The notes under the pieces: model-generated
The model's input: the letters and a program-made list of their open reading frames with translations, nothing else
What the model was told of the DNA's origin: nothing
The model's database searches: none
In this document: positions 28,088-36,594 of the stretch, in pieces
How the letters are laid out: each line of letters starts with the position of its first letter
How positions within the stretch are numbered: the first letter of the stretch is position 1
Program-made: the position numbers and the translations under genes
Source of the DNA: Frateuria soli
GTDB taxonomy: Bacteria > Pseudomonadota > Gammaproteobacteria > Xanthomonadales > Rhodanobacteraceae
NCBI RefSeq assembly: GCF_021117385.1
Contig: NZ_CP088252.1
Location: 3,113,501-3,177,500, forward strand
Length of the DNA stretch: 64,000 bases
Direction: 5' to 3'

Positions 28088-28846
28088 ATGGAAATCTGGA
28101 TCGGCCGCGATGGCCAGCGCCATGGTCCCTACAAGGAGGACGACGTGCGCCAGTGGCTGCGCGACGGGCAACTGGCCGGCGAGGACCTGGGCTGGTACGA
28201 GGGTCTGGCCGACTGGCAGCCGTTGTCGGTGCTGTTCCCCGACGCACTGGCCGCCACGCCGCCTCCGTTCGCTCCCGCCGCCGCGACCGCGGTGCCGCCG
28301 CCGACCACCACGATGGCGCTGGAGGACCCTGCCGGCTTCTGGAAACGCCTGGTCGCCTACATCATCGACGTGATCGTGCTTTACATCCCGCAGATGCTGA
28401 TCATGAACGCGTTCGGCAACGAGGCGGCTCAGGCGAAGCTCGAGCAGGCCCTGCTGGCCGCCGGCACCGACGCCAACGTGATGCTCGCGGCCTACGGCCA
28501 GTATTACGACGTCATGCGCACCGGCGTCGCGATGACCGCCATCCTGGTCTGGCTGTACTTCGCCATCTGCGAAAGCTCGGCCTGGCAGGGCACCGTCGGC
28601 AAGCTCGCCATGGGTATCCGCGTCACCGACCTGGACGGCAACCGCATCGGCTTCTGGCGCGCGCTGGGTCGCTACGCGGCCAAGCTCCTAAGCTGGATGA
28701 TCCTGGGCGTGGGCTTCCTGATGATCGGCTGGACGCGCCGCAAGCAGGGCCTGCACGACATGATCGCCAACACGCTGGTGCTCAACGGCCGCGCCGGCGC
28801 CTTCCGCAACCCGGTACCGCGCAACGACGGCTCCTTCCACGCATGA
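28088..28846 (+). CDS. GYF_2/RDD-domain membrane protein
   Basis: A 252-residue protein with two parts. The first 55 residues form a GYF_2 (DUF4339) domain: WIGRDGQRHGPYKEDDVRQW and DLGWYEGLADWQPL. After a Pro/Ala-rich linker comes an RDD membrane domain from about residue 78 (GFWKRLVAYIIDVIVLYI). It has three or more hydrophobic helices and the conserved GTVGKLAMGIRVTDLDG loop and KQGLHDMIANTLVL tail. CGGAG lies about ten bases before the ATG. The fusion is common in proteobacteria; its function is uncertain. Confidence 0.88.
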   Translation: MEIWIGRDGQRHGPYKEDDVRQWLRDGQLAGEDLGWYEGLADWQPLSVLFPDALAATPPPFAPAAATAVPPPTTTMALEDPAGFWKRLVAYIIDVIVLYIPQMLIMNAFGNEAAQAKLEQALLAAGTDANVMLAAYGQYYDVMRTGVAMTAILVWLYFAICESSAWQGTVGKLAMGIRVTDLDGNRIGFWRALGRYAAKLLSWMILGVGFLMIGWTRRKQGLHDMIANTLVLNGRAGAFRNPVPRNDGSFHA

Positions 28847-28850
28847 GACC

Positions 28851-28876
28851 GCAGGGTGGGCTTCGGCCCACCCTGC
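28851..28876. terminator. TTCG-loop hairpin, family C palindrome
   Basis: An exact 11-base stem GCAGGGTGGGC closed by a TTCG loop. It follows the RDD gene by five bases and has no T-run. The same GTGGGCTTCGGC core is found at 17643, so it is both a dispersed repeat and a plausible transcription end. Confidence 0.6.
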
Positions 28877-28936
28877 AGACCGCGGTCCGATTGCTATGAT
28901 CGACGGCTTCCTGCACCACTTGAAGCCGTCGACCAC

Positions 28937-31252
28937 ATGCTCAGCATCGAACACCGCATTGCCCAGGACATCGCCGCCAAGCCCGAACAGGTGCGCGCGG
29001 CGGTGGCCCTGCTCGACGAGGGCGCGACCGTGCCCTTCATCGCCCGCTACCGCAAGGAGGCCACCGGTGGCCTGGACGACACGCAGCTGCGCCTGCTCGA
29101 AGAGCGCCTGCGCTACCTGCGCGAGCTGGAGGAACGCCGCGGCGCGATCCTCGCCAGCATCGAGGAACAGGGCAAGCTTTCCGACACGCTGAAGAACGAC
29201 CTCCTCGCCGCCGACACCAAGGCGCGGCTGGAGGACCTCTACCTGCCCTACAAGCCCAAGCGCCGCACCAAGGCGCAGATCGCCCGCGAGGCGGGCCTGG
29301 AGCCGCTGGCGACCGGCCTGCGCGAGGATCCCACGCTTGCCCCCGAAGCCTTCGCCGAACGGTTCGTCGATGCCGGCAAGGGCGTGGCCGACGTGCGTGC
29401 CGCGCTCGACGGCGCGCGCGCGATCCTGATGGAAACCATCGCCGAGGACGCCCACCTGGTCGGCGAGCTGCGCGACTGGTTGTGGGACAAGGGCCAGATC
29501 CGCGCCAAGGTGGTCGAAGGCAAGGAGAACGAGGGCGCCAAGTTCCGCGACTACTTCGACCATATCGAACCGGTCGGCAAGATCCCCTCGCACCGCCTGC
29601 TGGCACTGATGCGCGCGCGCAACGAAGGCGTGATCGAACTGGAGCTGCAACCGGCGCTGGATGCCGAGCAGGGCCACCTGGAGGGCGAGGGCCGCGTGGC
29701 CGCGCATGCCGGCATCCACGACCGGGGCCGCCCCGCCGACGCGTGGCTGCGCGAAACGGTGCGCCTGACCTGGCGCGTGAAGCTGCACCTGCACCTGACG
29801 CTGGACCTGTTCGGCCGCGTGCGCGAGGGCGCCGAGGACGAGGCGATCCGCGTGTTCGGCGAGAACCTCAAGGACCTGATGCTGGCTGCGCCGGCCGGCG
29901 CCAAGACGGTGATGGGCCTGGACCCGGGCATCCGCACCGGCGTTAAGGTCGCGGTGGTCGATCCGACCGGCAAGCTGCTGGCGACCGAGACGATCTATCC
30001 GCACGAACCCAGGCGCCAGTGGAACGAATCGCTGGTCACGCTGGCCAGGCTGTGCAAGCAGCATGGCGTGGACCTGATCGCGATCGGCAACGGCACCGCC
30101 TCGCGCGAGACCGACAAGTTGGCGGGCGAGCTGATCAAGAAGCTGCCGGACGCGAAGCTGTCCAAGATCGTGGTGAGCGAGGCTGGCGCTTCGGTCTACT
30201 CGGCCTCGGAAACCGCCGCGAAGGAATTCCCAGGCCTGGACGTCAGTCTGCGCGGCGCCGTCTCCATCGCGCGCCGGCTGCAGGACCCGCTGGCCGAGTT
30301 GGTGAAGATCGAACCCAAGGCGATCGGCGTGGGCCAGTACCAGCACGACGTCAACCAGGTGAAGCTCGCGCGCGCGCTGGACGCCCGGGTCGAGGACTGC
30401 GTCAACGCCGTCGGCGTGGACGTCAATACGGCATCGGCGGCGCTGCTCTCGCGCGTGGCCGGTCTGTCGGCGAGCGTGGCCGAGAACGTGGTCAAGCACC
30501 GCGATGCCAACGGTCCGTTCGCCAACCGCAAGGCGTTGCTGAAGGTGCCGCGGCTGGGCGACAAGGCGTTCGAGCAGTGCGCCGGCTTCCTGCGCGTCCC
30601 CAACGGCGACAACCCGCTGGACGCCAGCGCGGTGCACCCGGAAGCCTATCCGGTGGTCGAGCGGATCATCGCCCAGTGCGGGCGCGAGGTGCGCAACATC
30701 ATCGGCGACACCGGCTTCCTGCGCGGCCTCAAGCCCGAGCAGTTCACCGACGACAAGTTCGGCGTGCCGACCGTGCGCGACATCCTGAAGGAACTGGAGA
30801 AGCCCGGCCGCGACCCGCGCCCGGAGTTCGTCGCGCCAAGCTTTGCCGAGGGCGTGGAAGACCTCAGGGACCTGCGTCCGGGCATGATCCTCGAAGGCCG
30901 CGTCACCAATGTCGCCGCGTTCGGCGCCTTCGTCGACATCGGCGTGCACCAGGATGGCCTGGTGCACGTGTCCGCGCTGTCGCACACCTTCGTCAAGGAC
31001 CCGCGTGACGCGGTCAAGGCCGGCGACATCGTCAAGGTCAAGGTGATGGAAGTGGACCTGCCCCGCCAGCGCATCGGCCTGTCGATGCGCCTGGACGACG
31101 AGCCGGGCCAGGCGCGCGGCGCGCGCCCGGCCGGTGGCGACGACCGCACCGCCCGTGCCCCGCGCGGCGCGCCCACGCCCAAACCGAGCGCCCCGCCGTC
31201 CAACAACGCCTTCGCCGAAGCGCTGCTGCGCGCGCAGCGGGACAAGCGTTAG
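28937..31252 (+). CDS. tex: Tex family RNA-binding transcription accessory protein
   Basis: A 771-residue Tex protein, full length for the family. The N-terminal helical part has [20 protein letters not shown] and [21 protein letters not shown]. The YqgF-like core has [17 protein letters not shown]. Helix-hairpin-helix segments ([29 protein letters not shown]) follow. An S1 domain covers about residues 650-720 ([29 protein letters not shown], quoted here only by its ends). The C-terminal tail is basic and Pro-rich. Tex binds nucleic acids and is linked to transcription and stress tolerance. Confidence 0.96.
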   Translation: MLSIEHRIAQDIAAKPEQVRAAVALLDEGATVPFIARYRKEATGGLDDTQLRLLEERLRYLRELEERRGAILASIEEQGKLSDTLKNDLLAADTKARLEDLYLPYKPKRRTKAQIAREAGLEPLATGLREDPTLAPEAFAERFVDAGKGVADVRAALDGARAILMETIAEDAHLVGELRDWLWDKGQIRAKVVEGKENEGAKFRDYFDHIEPVGKIPSHRLLALMRARNEGVIELELQPALDAEQGHLEGEGRVAAHAGIHDRGRPADAWLRETVRLTWRVKLHLHLTLDLFGRVREGAEDEAIRVFGENLKDLMLAAPAGAKTVMGLDPGIRTGVKVAVVDPTGKLLATETIYPHEPRRQWNESLVTLARLCKQHGVDLIAIGNGTASRETDKLAGELIKKLPDAKLSKIVVSEAGASVYSASETAAKEFPGLDVSLRGAVSIARRLQDPLAELVKIEPKAIGVGQYQHDVNQVKLARALDARVEDCVNAVGVDVNTASAALLSRVAGLSASVAENVVKHRDANGPFANRKALLKVPRLGDKAFEQCAGFLRVPNGDNPLDASAVHPEAYPVVERIIAQCGREVRNIIGDTGFLRGLKPEQFTDDKFGVPTVRDILKELEKPGRDPRPEFVAPSFAEGVEDLRDLRPGMILEGRVTNVAAFGAFVDIGVHQDGLVHVSALSHTFVKDPRDAVKAGDIVKVKVMEVDLPRQRIGLSMRLDDEPGQARGARPAGGDDRTARAPRGAPTPKPSAPPSNNAFAEALLRAQRDKR

Positions 31253-31344
31253 GGCTGCTTGCCAGGCGCCGCCGAGCCGGCGCCTGATCACGCCTCGTAC
31301 GAGGTGCTGAAGGTGCGTGTGATGGCAGGCCGGCGGTTAATCGC

Positions 31345-31782
31345 CTAGGTGGTCGCGTTTTTGGCAGCGCGCTGCGGGACGTTGTGGCAGGGGCGCTTCA
31401 AGCCGTGCCTGTGCAGACCGAGCGGTATGTCTTGGCGGTCATGCGTTACATCGAGCTCAACCCGCTGCGCGGCCATGGTGACGCGACCGGAACATTTTCG
31501 CTGGTCGAGCGTTCACACCCATCTCGCTCGTGCACGCGCCCCCTGATCACGCCTCACCCGCTCTATCCAGCACTGGGCCATGACGCAGGAGAGCGAGCGG
31601 CTGCCTATAAAGCGTGGTTGAACGCCGGCATGGGCGCGGACGACCTGCAACGCATCCGAGCCTACGTGCAGCGGGAGCGTGCGCTTGGCGGCGAGCGCTT
31701 CCAACTAATGGTTGAAACAACCCTGGGGCGGCCAGCCATCAGCCGACCGCGTGGGCGGCCAAGGCGCGTCGTAACGGACTAG
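31345..31782 (+). pseudogene. decayed REP-associated tyrosine transposase (RAYT, Y1 type)
   Basis: Family segments appear in alternating frames: GTLWQGRFKPCL, then ERYVLAVMRYIELNPLRG, then VTRPEHFRWSSVHTHL, then PLITPHPLYPALG followed by a helical C terminus ending in RPRGRPRR. At least three frame changes are needed between 31390 and 31550. The N-terminal half with the HUH and catalytic tyrosine regions is missing. RAYTs mobilise REP palindromes, and REP-like arrays do occur in this window. This copy cannot be active. Confidence 0.85.
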
Positions 31783-31880
31783 ATTTAATTACCCCCGCCC
31801 CTTTATTTGCTTCTTTATTTGCTTCGTCCACTTTATTCGCTTTATTTGGACTAGATTTAATTACCCCACCCCCTTTATTT
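31776..31880. repeat. 33-base direct repeat in AT-rich spacer
   Basis: GGACTAGATTTAATTACCCC plus CGCCCCTTTATTT at 31776-31808 recurs with two or three changes at 31848-31880. Further TTTATTTGC units lie between. The stretch is markedly AT-richer than the core genes around it and marks the border of the accessory region. Confidence 0.8.
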
Positions 31881-32297
31881 TTATTTGTCGCCCTTGGAGA
31901 CGACGCGAATGTTATTTATCGGATCCCCGCCAATATCCAATCCCGTGAGGCCGCACGATGTGAAGCTTATTCCGTAAGAATCCGTGCCGCGATAAAATAT
32001 CCCTGTAACCTCGACGAATTTTCCGTCTAATTCGGTGCCAAGCTCGCCATCGAGCTCACCAAAATTAACGATGCTCAGGCACTCCGAGGCTAGTTTTTCG
32101 TATTTGTATTCGATGCCAGGCTCAGTTACTACGGCTATCGGCTCAGGCCCTCCCAAGAGGTACCCTGGGACGGTAACTTGCTGACCCGCATAATTTTGCG
32201 GATGTTCATTCAGCTCAATGATAGACACGCGGTGTCCGCTTAGTGTCGCGCAAGAACCCAACCACATAAGGGACGCTAAAAGCAAAAAGATCTTCAT
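31881..32297 (-). CDS. small predicted lipoprotein
   Basis: A 138-residue protein with a lipoprotein signal (MKIFLLLASLMWLGSC, lipobox LGSC). The mature part is strand-rich (QNYAGQQVTVPGYLLGG, FVEVTGIFYRG) and resembles a small OB-like beta protein, without a firm family. Codon use is AT-richer than in flanking core genes, indicating transfer. Its start overlaps the stop of the upstream JAMM-like fragment as ATGA. It could therefore be the immunity or accessory partner of that protein; this is inference from context only. Confidence 0.7.
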   Translation of the reverse strand: MKIFLLLASLMWLGSCATLSGHRVSIIELNEHPQNYAGQQVTVPGYLLGGPEPIAVVTEPGIEYKYEKLASECLSIVNFGELDGELGTELDGKFVEVTGIFYRGTDSYGISFTSCGLTGLDIGGDPINNIRVVSKGDK

Positions 32298-32630
32298 CTT
32301 GGCCTCGCTGCGTCGACATAAGGTTGCTGTGCGTTAATGGATTTCTCAAGTAGATTTGCTTCCAGACATGTAAAAGAGCCCTTCAATACGTTGATCTGTA
32401 TACGCTCATCAACAATTTGATATACAGCGAGACGACGTTCGCTCACTACAAAATTGACTACACCATCGCGTAAAGTATGGATAGCATCGCCCGGGCTAAC
32501 AAAGCCATCTGACGATCTCCCGGGGGTTTTACCGTCGATATGGCTATGGAGGATGGCCGAGCCAGATGGCATGTTAGTCACACTAACCCCGTCCTTCTTC
32601 CCTGGTATATATATTTGCTTACCGGAGATT
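32294..32630 (-). pseudogene. 5'-truncated JAMM/DUF4329-like protein fragment
   Basis: The frame is open from about 32630 to the stop at 32294 and has a GTG at 32581 and an ATG at 32572. It reads GKQIYIPGKKDGVSVTNMP, then AILHSHIDGKTPGRSSDG, then FVSPGDAIHTL. HSH with a downstream SPGD matches the metal-binding HxH...SxxD pattern of JAMM peptidases. It is similar to DUF4329 domains found at the C termini of RHS and other polymorphic toxins. The upstream part, which would carry a delivery domain, is absent. It overlaps the lipoprotein gene, which may be its cognate partner. Confidence 0.5.
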
Positions 32631-32839
32631 GCCTACCATCCGCCGGACGACGGACCGCAGCCCCAGATTGACGCAGGATCGGGCCTTTGCCAAAGGGCAC
32701 CTGCCAATGCCGAGACTGCCTCGACTGTAGCTCCAGGTCGTACCGCTGCACGTAACCCGATGAGGTACGAACAAGGGGCTCATTTTTCCGGCAATAAAGG
32801 GGTCGCAGTGAGCCACCCCCGCTTTCTCGGACGGTCTAA

Positions 32840-33703
32840 TTAAGCACCTTTAGCCAGTCTCTCGAAGGCCTCGGGTGAGCGATAGCCAAGGCTGCTGTGC
32901 AGCCTTTGGCGGTTATAGAAGCCCTCGATGTAGCGGAAGATCTCGGTGCGCGCCTCCTCACGCGTGGCAAAGGGCTGGTGGTGGGTGAGCTCCTGCTTCA
33001 AGGAGCTGAAGAAGCTTTCCATGGCCGCGTTGTCATAGGGCATGCCTTTGCGGCTCATGCTCGCGGTGAGTCCCGCTTGCTGCAGTTGTTGCTGGTAGGC
33101 CCTGCTGGTGTATTGCGAGCCTTGGTCGCTGTGGTGGATGGCGCCCTTGGCCGGCTTGCGGCGCCCCAGGGCCATGGCAAGCGCCTCGCTGGCGAGCGCC
33201 TGATCGGCACGCTCGCCCATGGCCCAGCCGACGATTCGACGGCTGTGCAGGTCGAGCACGGCGGCCAGGTACAGCCAGCCGCGATGTGTCGGTACGAAGG
33301 TGATGTCCGCCACCCATACCGCGTTCGGACGCGGGCTATGGAAAGGCCAGGTGAGGTGGTTGGGCGCGGCAGGCACACGCTGGTAGGTCGCGCGAGCCTG
33401 CACGTAGCGCCGGCGACGACGGGTCTGGATGGCGTGGTCACGGCGAAGCCGCCGCACACGGTTACGCCCGCAGGACTCTCCTTGCTGCCGAAGGGCGCGC
33501 CACACCCGCTCGGTGCCATAGGCCTCGCGGGTCTGCACATGCAGGCACCGAATGCGCTCCAGGAGCCGCTGATCCTCACAGGCCCGGCGGCTCGGCTGGC
33601 GCGAGCGCCACGCGTAGTAGCCGCTCGGCGACACACGCAGCGCCCGGCACAGCGAGCGCACCGGGTACTCCTTCGCCTGGCCTGCGATCCAGGCGTACTT
33701 CAC
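32840..33703 (-). CDS. IS3-family transposase OrfB (DDE integrase domain)
   Basis: A 287-residue rve-type transposase. The helical HTH_21 region (YGTERVWRALRQQGES) precedes the catalytic core. Catalytic residues are visible in VWVADITFV (Asp), HHSDQGSQYTS (Asp) and NAAMESFFSSLKQE (Glu), and the C terminus has YNRQRLHSSLGYRSP. Its GTG start overlaps the orfA stop. It is normally made as an OrfAB fusion by minus-one frameshifting at the A7 run (33733-33739 as T on the plus strand). Confidence 0.93.
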   Translation of the reverse strand: MKYAWIAGQAKEYPVRSLCRALRVSPSGYYAWRSRQPSRRACEDQRLLERIRCLHVQTREAYGTERVWRALRQQGESCGRNRVRRLRRDHAIQTRRRRRYVQARATYQRVPAAPNHLTWPFHSPRPNAVWVADITFVPTHRGWLYLAAVLDLHSRRIVGWAMGERADQALASEALAMALGRRKPAKGAIHHSDQGSQYTSRAYQQQLQQAGLTASMSRKGMPYDNAAMESFFSSLKQELTHHQPFATREEARTEIFRYIEGFYNRQRLHSSLGYRSPEAFERLAKGA

Positions 33704-33993
33704 CGCAGCTCCCGCGCGAAGTACGCCGCCGCTTTTTTTAGGATCTCGTTCTCTTCCTTGAGCCGCGCCACCTCGCGCTGCAAAGCCGCCAATTCGTCGC
33801 TGCTCGCCTTGGGCCTGCCGCTGCCGCGGAAGGCCTGCTCGCCCTTGGACTCCAGCTCATCGGCCCACTTGTAGAGTCGATTGCGAGGGATGCCCAACTC
33901 GCGTGCCACCTCAGCTACTGGACGCCCGGACCGGCGCATCAGCTGGACCGCCTCACGCTTGAACTGTGCGGTAAACCGCTGCCGTTTCTCCAT
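33700..33993 (-). CDS. IS3-family transposase OrfA (helix-turn-helix)
   Basis: A 97-residue protein beginning [20 protein letters not shown] segment ([20 protein letters not shown]) is followed by a leucine-zipper-like heptad stretch ([19 protein letters not shown]). It ends with [12 protein letters not shown]. The frameshift site CTAAAAAAAGCG lies in the last codons. An upstream ATG at 34056 lies outside the element ends, so 33993 is the natural start. Confidence 0.92.
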   Translation of the reverse strand: MEKRQRFTAQFKREAVQLMRRSGRPVAEVARELGIPRNRLYKWADELESKGEQAFRGSGRPKASSDELAALQREVARLKEENEILKKAAAYFARELR

Positions 33994-34140
33994 CGAACAC
34001 CTTCGTGCGAGGATTGTCCTCGCTTTGTGGTGTCCGAGAGAGCGGGACCGGCCCACAGCTAATTAGGCCCCGGCCTACCCTCCAGGGTTCTACCCCGATT
34101 CTGCGGACACTTTCACTAAGGCTCATACTGGGCCAAAGGA

Positions 34141-34446
34141 GTGTCCATGTCGAAGCGCAAGCGTTACAGCCCCGAGTACAAGCGGGAGCTCGTCGAGCTG
34201 GTCCGGCGATCGAAGTCGAGTTGCCGCCAGATCGCCCTGGAGGTCGGGGTCAACCCCAACATGCTCACCCGTTGGGTGCGCGAGGCGGAGAGCGAGGGGG
34301 GCAAGGCGTTCCCCGGCGGCGGCACGCCTCGCGACGAGGAGCTGGCTCGCCTCAAGCGCGAGCTAGCACGAGTCACGAAGGAACGAGATTTTTTAAAAGA
34401 CGCGGCAGCGTACTTCGCGAAGCAATCACCGAACGGTACGCGGTGA
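34141..34446 (+). CDS. IS3-family transposase OrfA
   Basis: A 101-residue HTH protein ([17 protein letters not shown], then [20 protein letters not shown]) with a coiled heptad region ([20 protein letters not shown]). A T6A4 run, TTTTTTAAAAG near 34390, is the probable frameshift site leading into OrfB. Its sequence is the same as the minus-strand copy at 48420-48725. Confidence 0.93.
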   Translation: MSMSKRKRYSPEYKRELVELVRRSKSSCRQIALEVGVNPNMLTRWVREAESEGGKAFPGGGTPRDEELARLKRELARVTKERDFLKDAAAYFAKQSPNGTR

Positions 34447-35303
34447 TTGAGCGCTGCCGCAGCGACTATCCCGTCGGGATGATGTGCCGCTGCCTGGAAG
34501 TTTCAACCAGTGGTTTCTACGCCTGGGCCGGGCGCAAGCCGGGGCCACGGGCACAGGCGAATGCGCGCCTGCTGGAGCGCATTCGGGAGATCCATGAGGA
34601 CAGCAAGGGCGTGATCGGCGCCCCTCGCATGCACGAGGACCTCGGCGACGAGGGCGAGCACGTCAGCCTCAACCGGGTGGCGCGGTTGATGGCCGGCGAG
34701 GGTCTGCAAGGTTGGCCACGACGCAGGAAGCGCCGGTTCGGCGGCAAGCCGGGCTCTCGCCCGGTCGGCGTCATCAACCGGCTCGAACGCGACTTCAATG
34801 CAAATGAACCGGAAACCAAGTGGGTCACCGATATCACCGAGGTCGTGACCCAGGAAGGCAAGCTTTATGTGTGCGTGGTGGTCGATCTTTACAGCAAGCT
34901 CGTGGTCGGCTGGTCGATGCACCACCGCCAGGATCGCCACATGGTCGTGCGGGCGGTCCAGATGGCCGTGTGGCAGCGGGAGGGAAGTTCGGAGCTCATC
35001 CTGCACTCCGATCGGGGTGGCCAGTTCATCAGCGGTACGTACCAGAAGTTCCTGGGCGGCAACGCTCTGGTCTGCAGCATGAGCGACGTCGGACACTGCG
35101 CCGACAACGCGGCGTGCGAAGGCTTTTTCGGTGTGCTCAAACGCGAGCGGGTGTACCGACGCAGCTACCGGACGAGGAACGAGGCGCGTGCTGACCTGTT
35201 CGATTACCTCGAGCGGTTCCACAACCCGCGCATGCGTCGTAGAGTCGCCAGGCGGGACCGGGAGTTTTCAGCCTTAATCAAACCGTCCGTGGAAACGGGG
35301 TAG
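34443..35303 (+). CDS. IS3-family transposase OrfB
   Basis: A 286-residue DDE transposase read minus-one relative to OrfA. The GTG at 34443 overlaps the orfA stop. Catalytic residues lie in [10 protein letters not shown] (Asp), [12 protein letters not shown] (Asp) and [14 protein letters not shown] (Glu). The frame also continues upstream into the frameshift site, consistent with an OrfAB fusion as the active transposase. It appears intact. Confidence 0.93.
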   Translation: MIERCRSDYPVGMMCRCLEVSTSGFYAWAGRKPGPRAQANARLLERIREIHEDSKGVIGAPRMHEDLGDEGEHVSLNRVARLMAGEGLQGWPRRRKRRFGGKPGSRPVGVINRLERDFNANEPETKWVTDITEVVTQEGKLYVCVVVDLYSKLVVGWSMHHRQDRHMVVRAVQMAVWQREGSSELILHSDRGGQFISGTYQKFLGGNALVCSMSDVGHCADNAACEGFFGVLKRERVYRRSYRTRNEARADLFDYLERFHNPRMRRRVARRDREFSALIKPSVETG

Positions 35304-35315
35304 AACCCTTCAACC

Positions 35316-35930
35316 ATGAAGACCATTCAACGGAGCGCACCCTGGAACAAGGGCAAGCTAATCGGGCAGAAGCCACCCCTCAGACTTCGTGAGCTCTGGG
35401 CCATTCGGGTGAGGCTCCAATTGTCCGGCACCGTCCGCAACCTAGCGCTGTTCAATTTGGCAATCGATTCGAAGCTTCGCGGCTGCGACCTCGTCAGCTT
35501 GCGTGTCCGCGATGTCTCGCAAGGGACCGTGGTCTTGAGACGCGCAATCGTCCTTCAGAGAAAGACCAATCGTCCGGTGCAATTCGAGATCACAGAACAG
35601 ACCCGGGCCTGCCTCTTGGCATGGATCCACCTAGCGCGCCTCAGTCTCACCGACTACCTATTCCCCGGCGGCCGCAGTCACGACGCCCACCTGTCAACCA
35701 GACAGTACGCCCGCATCGTCCACGCATGGGTGCGGTCCATCGGCTTGGACCCCTACAACTACGGTACCCACAGCATGCGGCGCACCAAGGTGGCACTCAT
35801 CTACCGGCAGACGAAAAACCTGCGCGCGATACAGTTGCTGCTCGGACACACGAAGCTTGAGAGCACGGTCCGCTACTTGGGTGTCGAGGTCGATGACGCG
35901 CTCGAGCTAGCCGAGCAGACGGAAGCATGA
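35316..35930 (+). CDS. small tyrosine recombinase (phage-integrase family)
   Basis: A 204-residue integrase consisting almost only of the catalytic domain. The conserved residues are visible: Arg in SKLRGCDLVSLRV, His-x-x-Arg in GTHSMRRTKVAL, His in LLGHTKLEST and the nucleophile Tyr in VRYLGVEV. The N-terminal core-binding domain is missing, as in a known class of short integrases. It begins eight bases after IS copy 1, so any promoter may have been replaced by IS DNA. A second copy of its last dozen codons lies at 36212-36250. Confidence 0.85.
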   Translation: MKTIQRSAPWNKGKLIGQKPPLRLRELWAIRVRLQLSGTVRNLALFNLAIDSKLRGCDLVSLRVRDVSQGTVVLRRAIVLQRKTNRPVQFEITEQTRACLLAWIHLARLSLTDYLFPGGRSHDAHLSTRQYARIVHAWVRSIGLDPYNYGTHSMRRTKVALIYRQTKNLRAIQLLLGHTKLESTVRYLGVEVDDALELAEQTEA

Positions 35931-36298
35931 CCGCTTCCGGCCGAAGCAGACATTCTCGAGCACGGCATTCTTTCTCCTAAAGGGCCACTTTCGAACGATC
36001 TCATCCAGCCGTCAGCGCTCACAACGCGACCTGCCTGGAAGGTGAACTTCACGTGGGAGACGTTCTTGCCTCGGCTGTCGACGAACTCGACTTCGACCTC
36101 GTGCTTGGAACAGGCATCTATCGGCATGGCCATATAGTCCCAGCCGAGGAAGCGGTAAGCGTCGGCGGTCCACTTCGAGATAACGGAACAGACCAGAATT
36201 TCCCTCCTGGCGATGATGCGCTCGAACTCGCCGAGCAGACTGAGGCATGAACGCGACTGGCCAGTAGCGAACATGGCATGGGCCGCCTGGCGTCCCAT
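35873..36298 (-). CDS. hypothetical protein, doubtful
   Basis: A 141-codon frame. Its central part looks protein-like (WTADAYRFLGWDYMAMPID, then KHEVEVEFVDSRGKNVSHV), with alternating strands. Its N-terminal part is antisense to a duplicated integrase tail, and its last 20 codons are antisense to the integrase gene itself. It may be a real gene with altered ends or a hybrid frame produced by rearrangement. No family is recognised. Confidence 0.3.
   Translation of the reverse strand: MGRQAAHAMFATGQSRSCLSLLGEFERIIARREILVCSVISKWTADAYRFLGWDYMAMPIDACSKHEVEVEFVDSRGKNVSHVKFTFQAGRVVSADGWMRSFESGPLGERMPCSRMSASAGSGHASVCSASSSASSTSTPK
35928..35962. repeat. dispersed repeat of the CGCTTCCGGCC type
   Basis: GACCGCTTCCGGCCGAAGCA followed by GACATTC directly after the integrase stop. 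A related copy is at 43250-43275 (GTCCGCTTCCGGCCAAAAGC). Similar units are scattered in many proteobacterial genomes and are often mistranslated as RFRPKAD peptides. Confidence 0.55.
36212..36250 (+). pseudogene. duplicated 3' end of the integrase gene
   Basis: The frame DDALELAEQTEA plus stop repeats exactly the last 12 residues of the recombinase ending at 35930. Several synonymous changes mean it is an old, diverged copy and not assembly error. The rest of that second integrase is absent. Confidence 0.7.
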
Positions 36299-36378
36299 TG
36301 ACTCTTCCTAGGAACGCCGGTGCCTCACCCCCGCGTTCACCTCCGGGTGATCACCTCGAGGCAAGCATCTGGGTCGGC

Positions 36379-36594
36379 TCAACCGGCCCAGGTCTGCGAG
36401 ATATCGTCCCTCACGACCTCGTCGATCTCCCTGGGAGGAAGGTCGTGGAGTCCGTCGACGCGGCCATGCCGCATACCGAAGAAGATACCGTTGCGCCGAT
36501 ACGTGGCGGTCCAGGTGACACGATTGGGGCCGGCGTTTTGGTATATGCCGTCGTACGTATAGCCGTTGGCGGTCTTGCCGGATATATCAACCAT
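36379..36594 (-). CDS. small hypothetical protein
   Basis: A 71-residue frame (MVDISGKTANGYTYDGIYQN through GMRHGRVDGLHDLPPRE) with plausible beta-strand and loop composition. No family is recognised. The ribosome site is weak. It lies in the accessory segment between two IS copies. Confidence 0.4.
   Translation of the reverse strand: MVDISGKTANGYTYDGIYQNAGPNRVTWTATYRRNGIFFGMRHGRVDGLHDLPPREIDEVVRDDISQTWAG

Larger units (their letters stand above)
32809..34055 (-). mobile_element. IS3-family insertion sequence (complete, 1247 bp)
   Basis: The ends read TGAGCCACCCCCGCTTTCTC on the left and, in reverse complement, TGGGCCGGTCCCGCTCTCTC on the right. Both begin TG and match over most of about 26 bases. 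A 3-base target duplication CAG flanks the element (32806-32808 and 34056-34058). Two overlapping genes, orfA and orfB, fill it with the usual minus-one frameshift layout. It appears intact. Confidence 0.9.
34085..35308 (+). mobile_element. IS3-family insertion sequence, copy 1 of 2 (1224 bp)
   Basis: The element starts GGGTTCTACCCCGATTCTGC and ends as the inverted, imperfect equivalent CGGGGTAGAACCC. The terminal repeats align over about 39 bases up to TAAGGCT. The encoded proteins are identical to those at 47558-48781, which has exactly the same length. The flanks are TCCA and TTCA, so no perfect target duplication remains. It lies 29 bases from the first IS3 element. Confidence 0.92.

Noticed and set aside
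28688..31291. 867-codon minus-strand frame across tex
   Set aside because: It mirrors the Tex codons and shows only His/Gln/Arg-rich low-complexity sequence.
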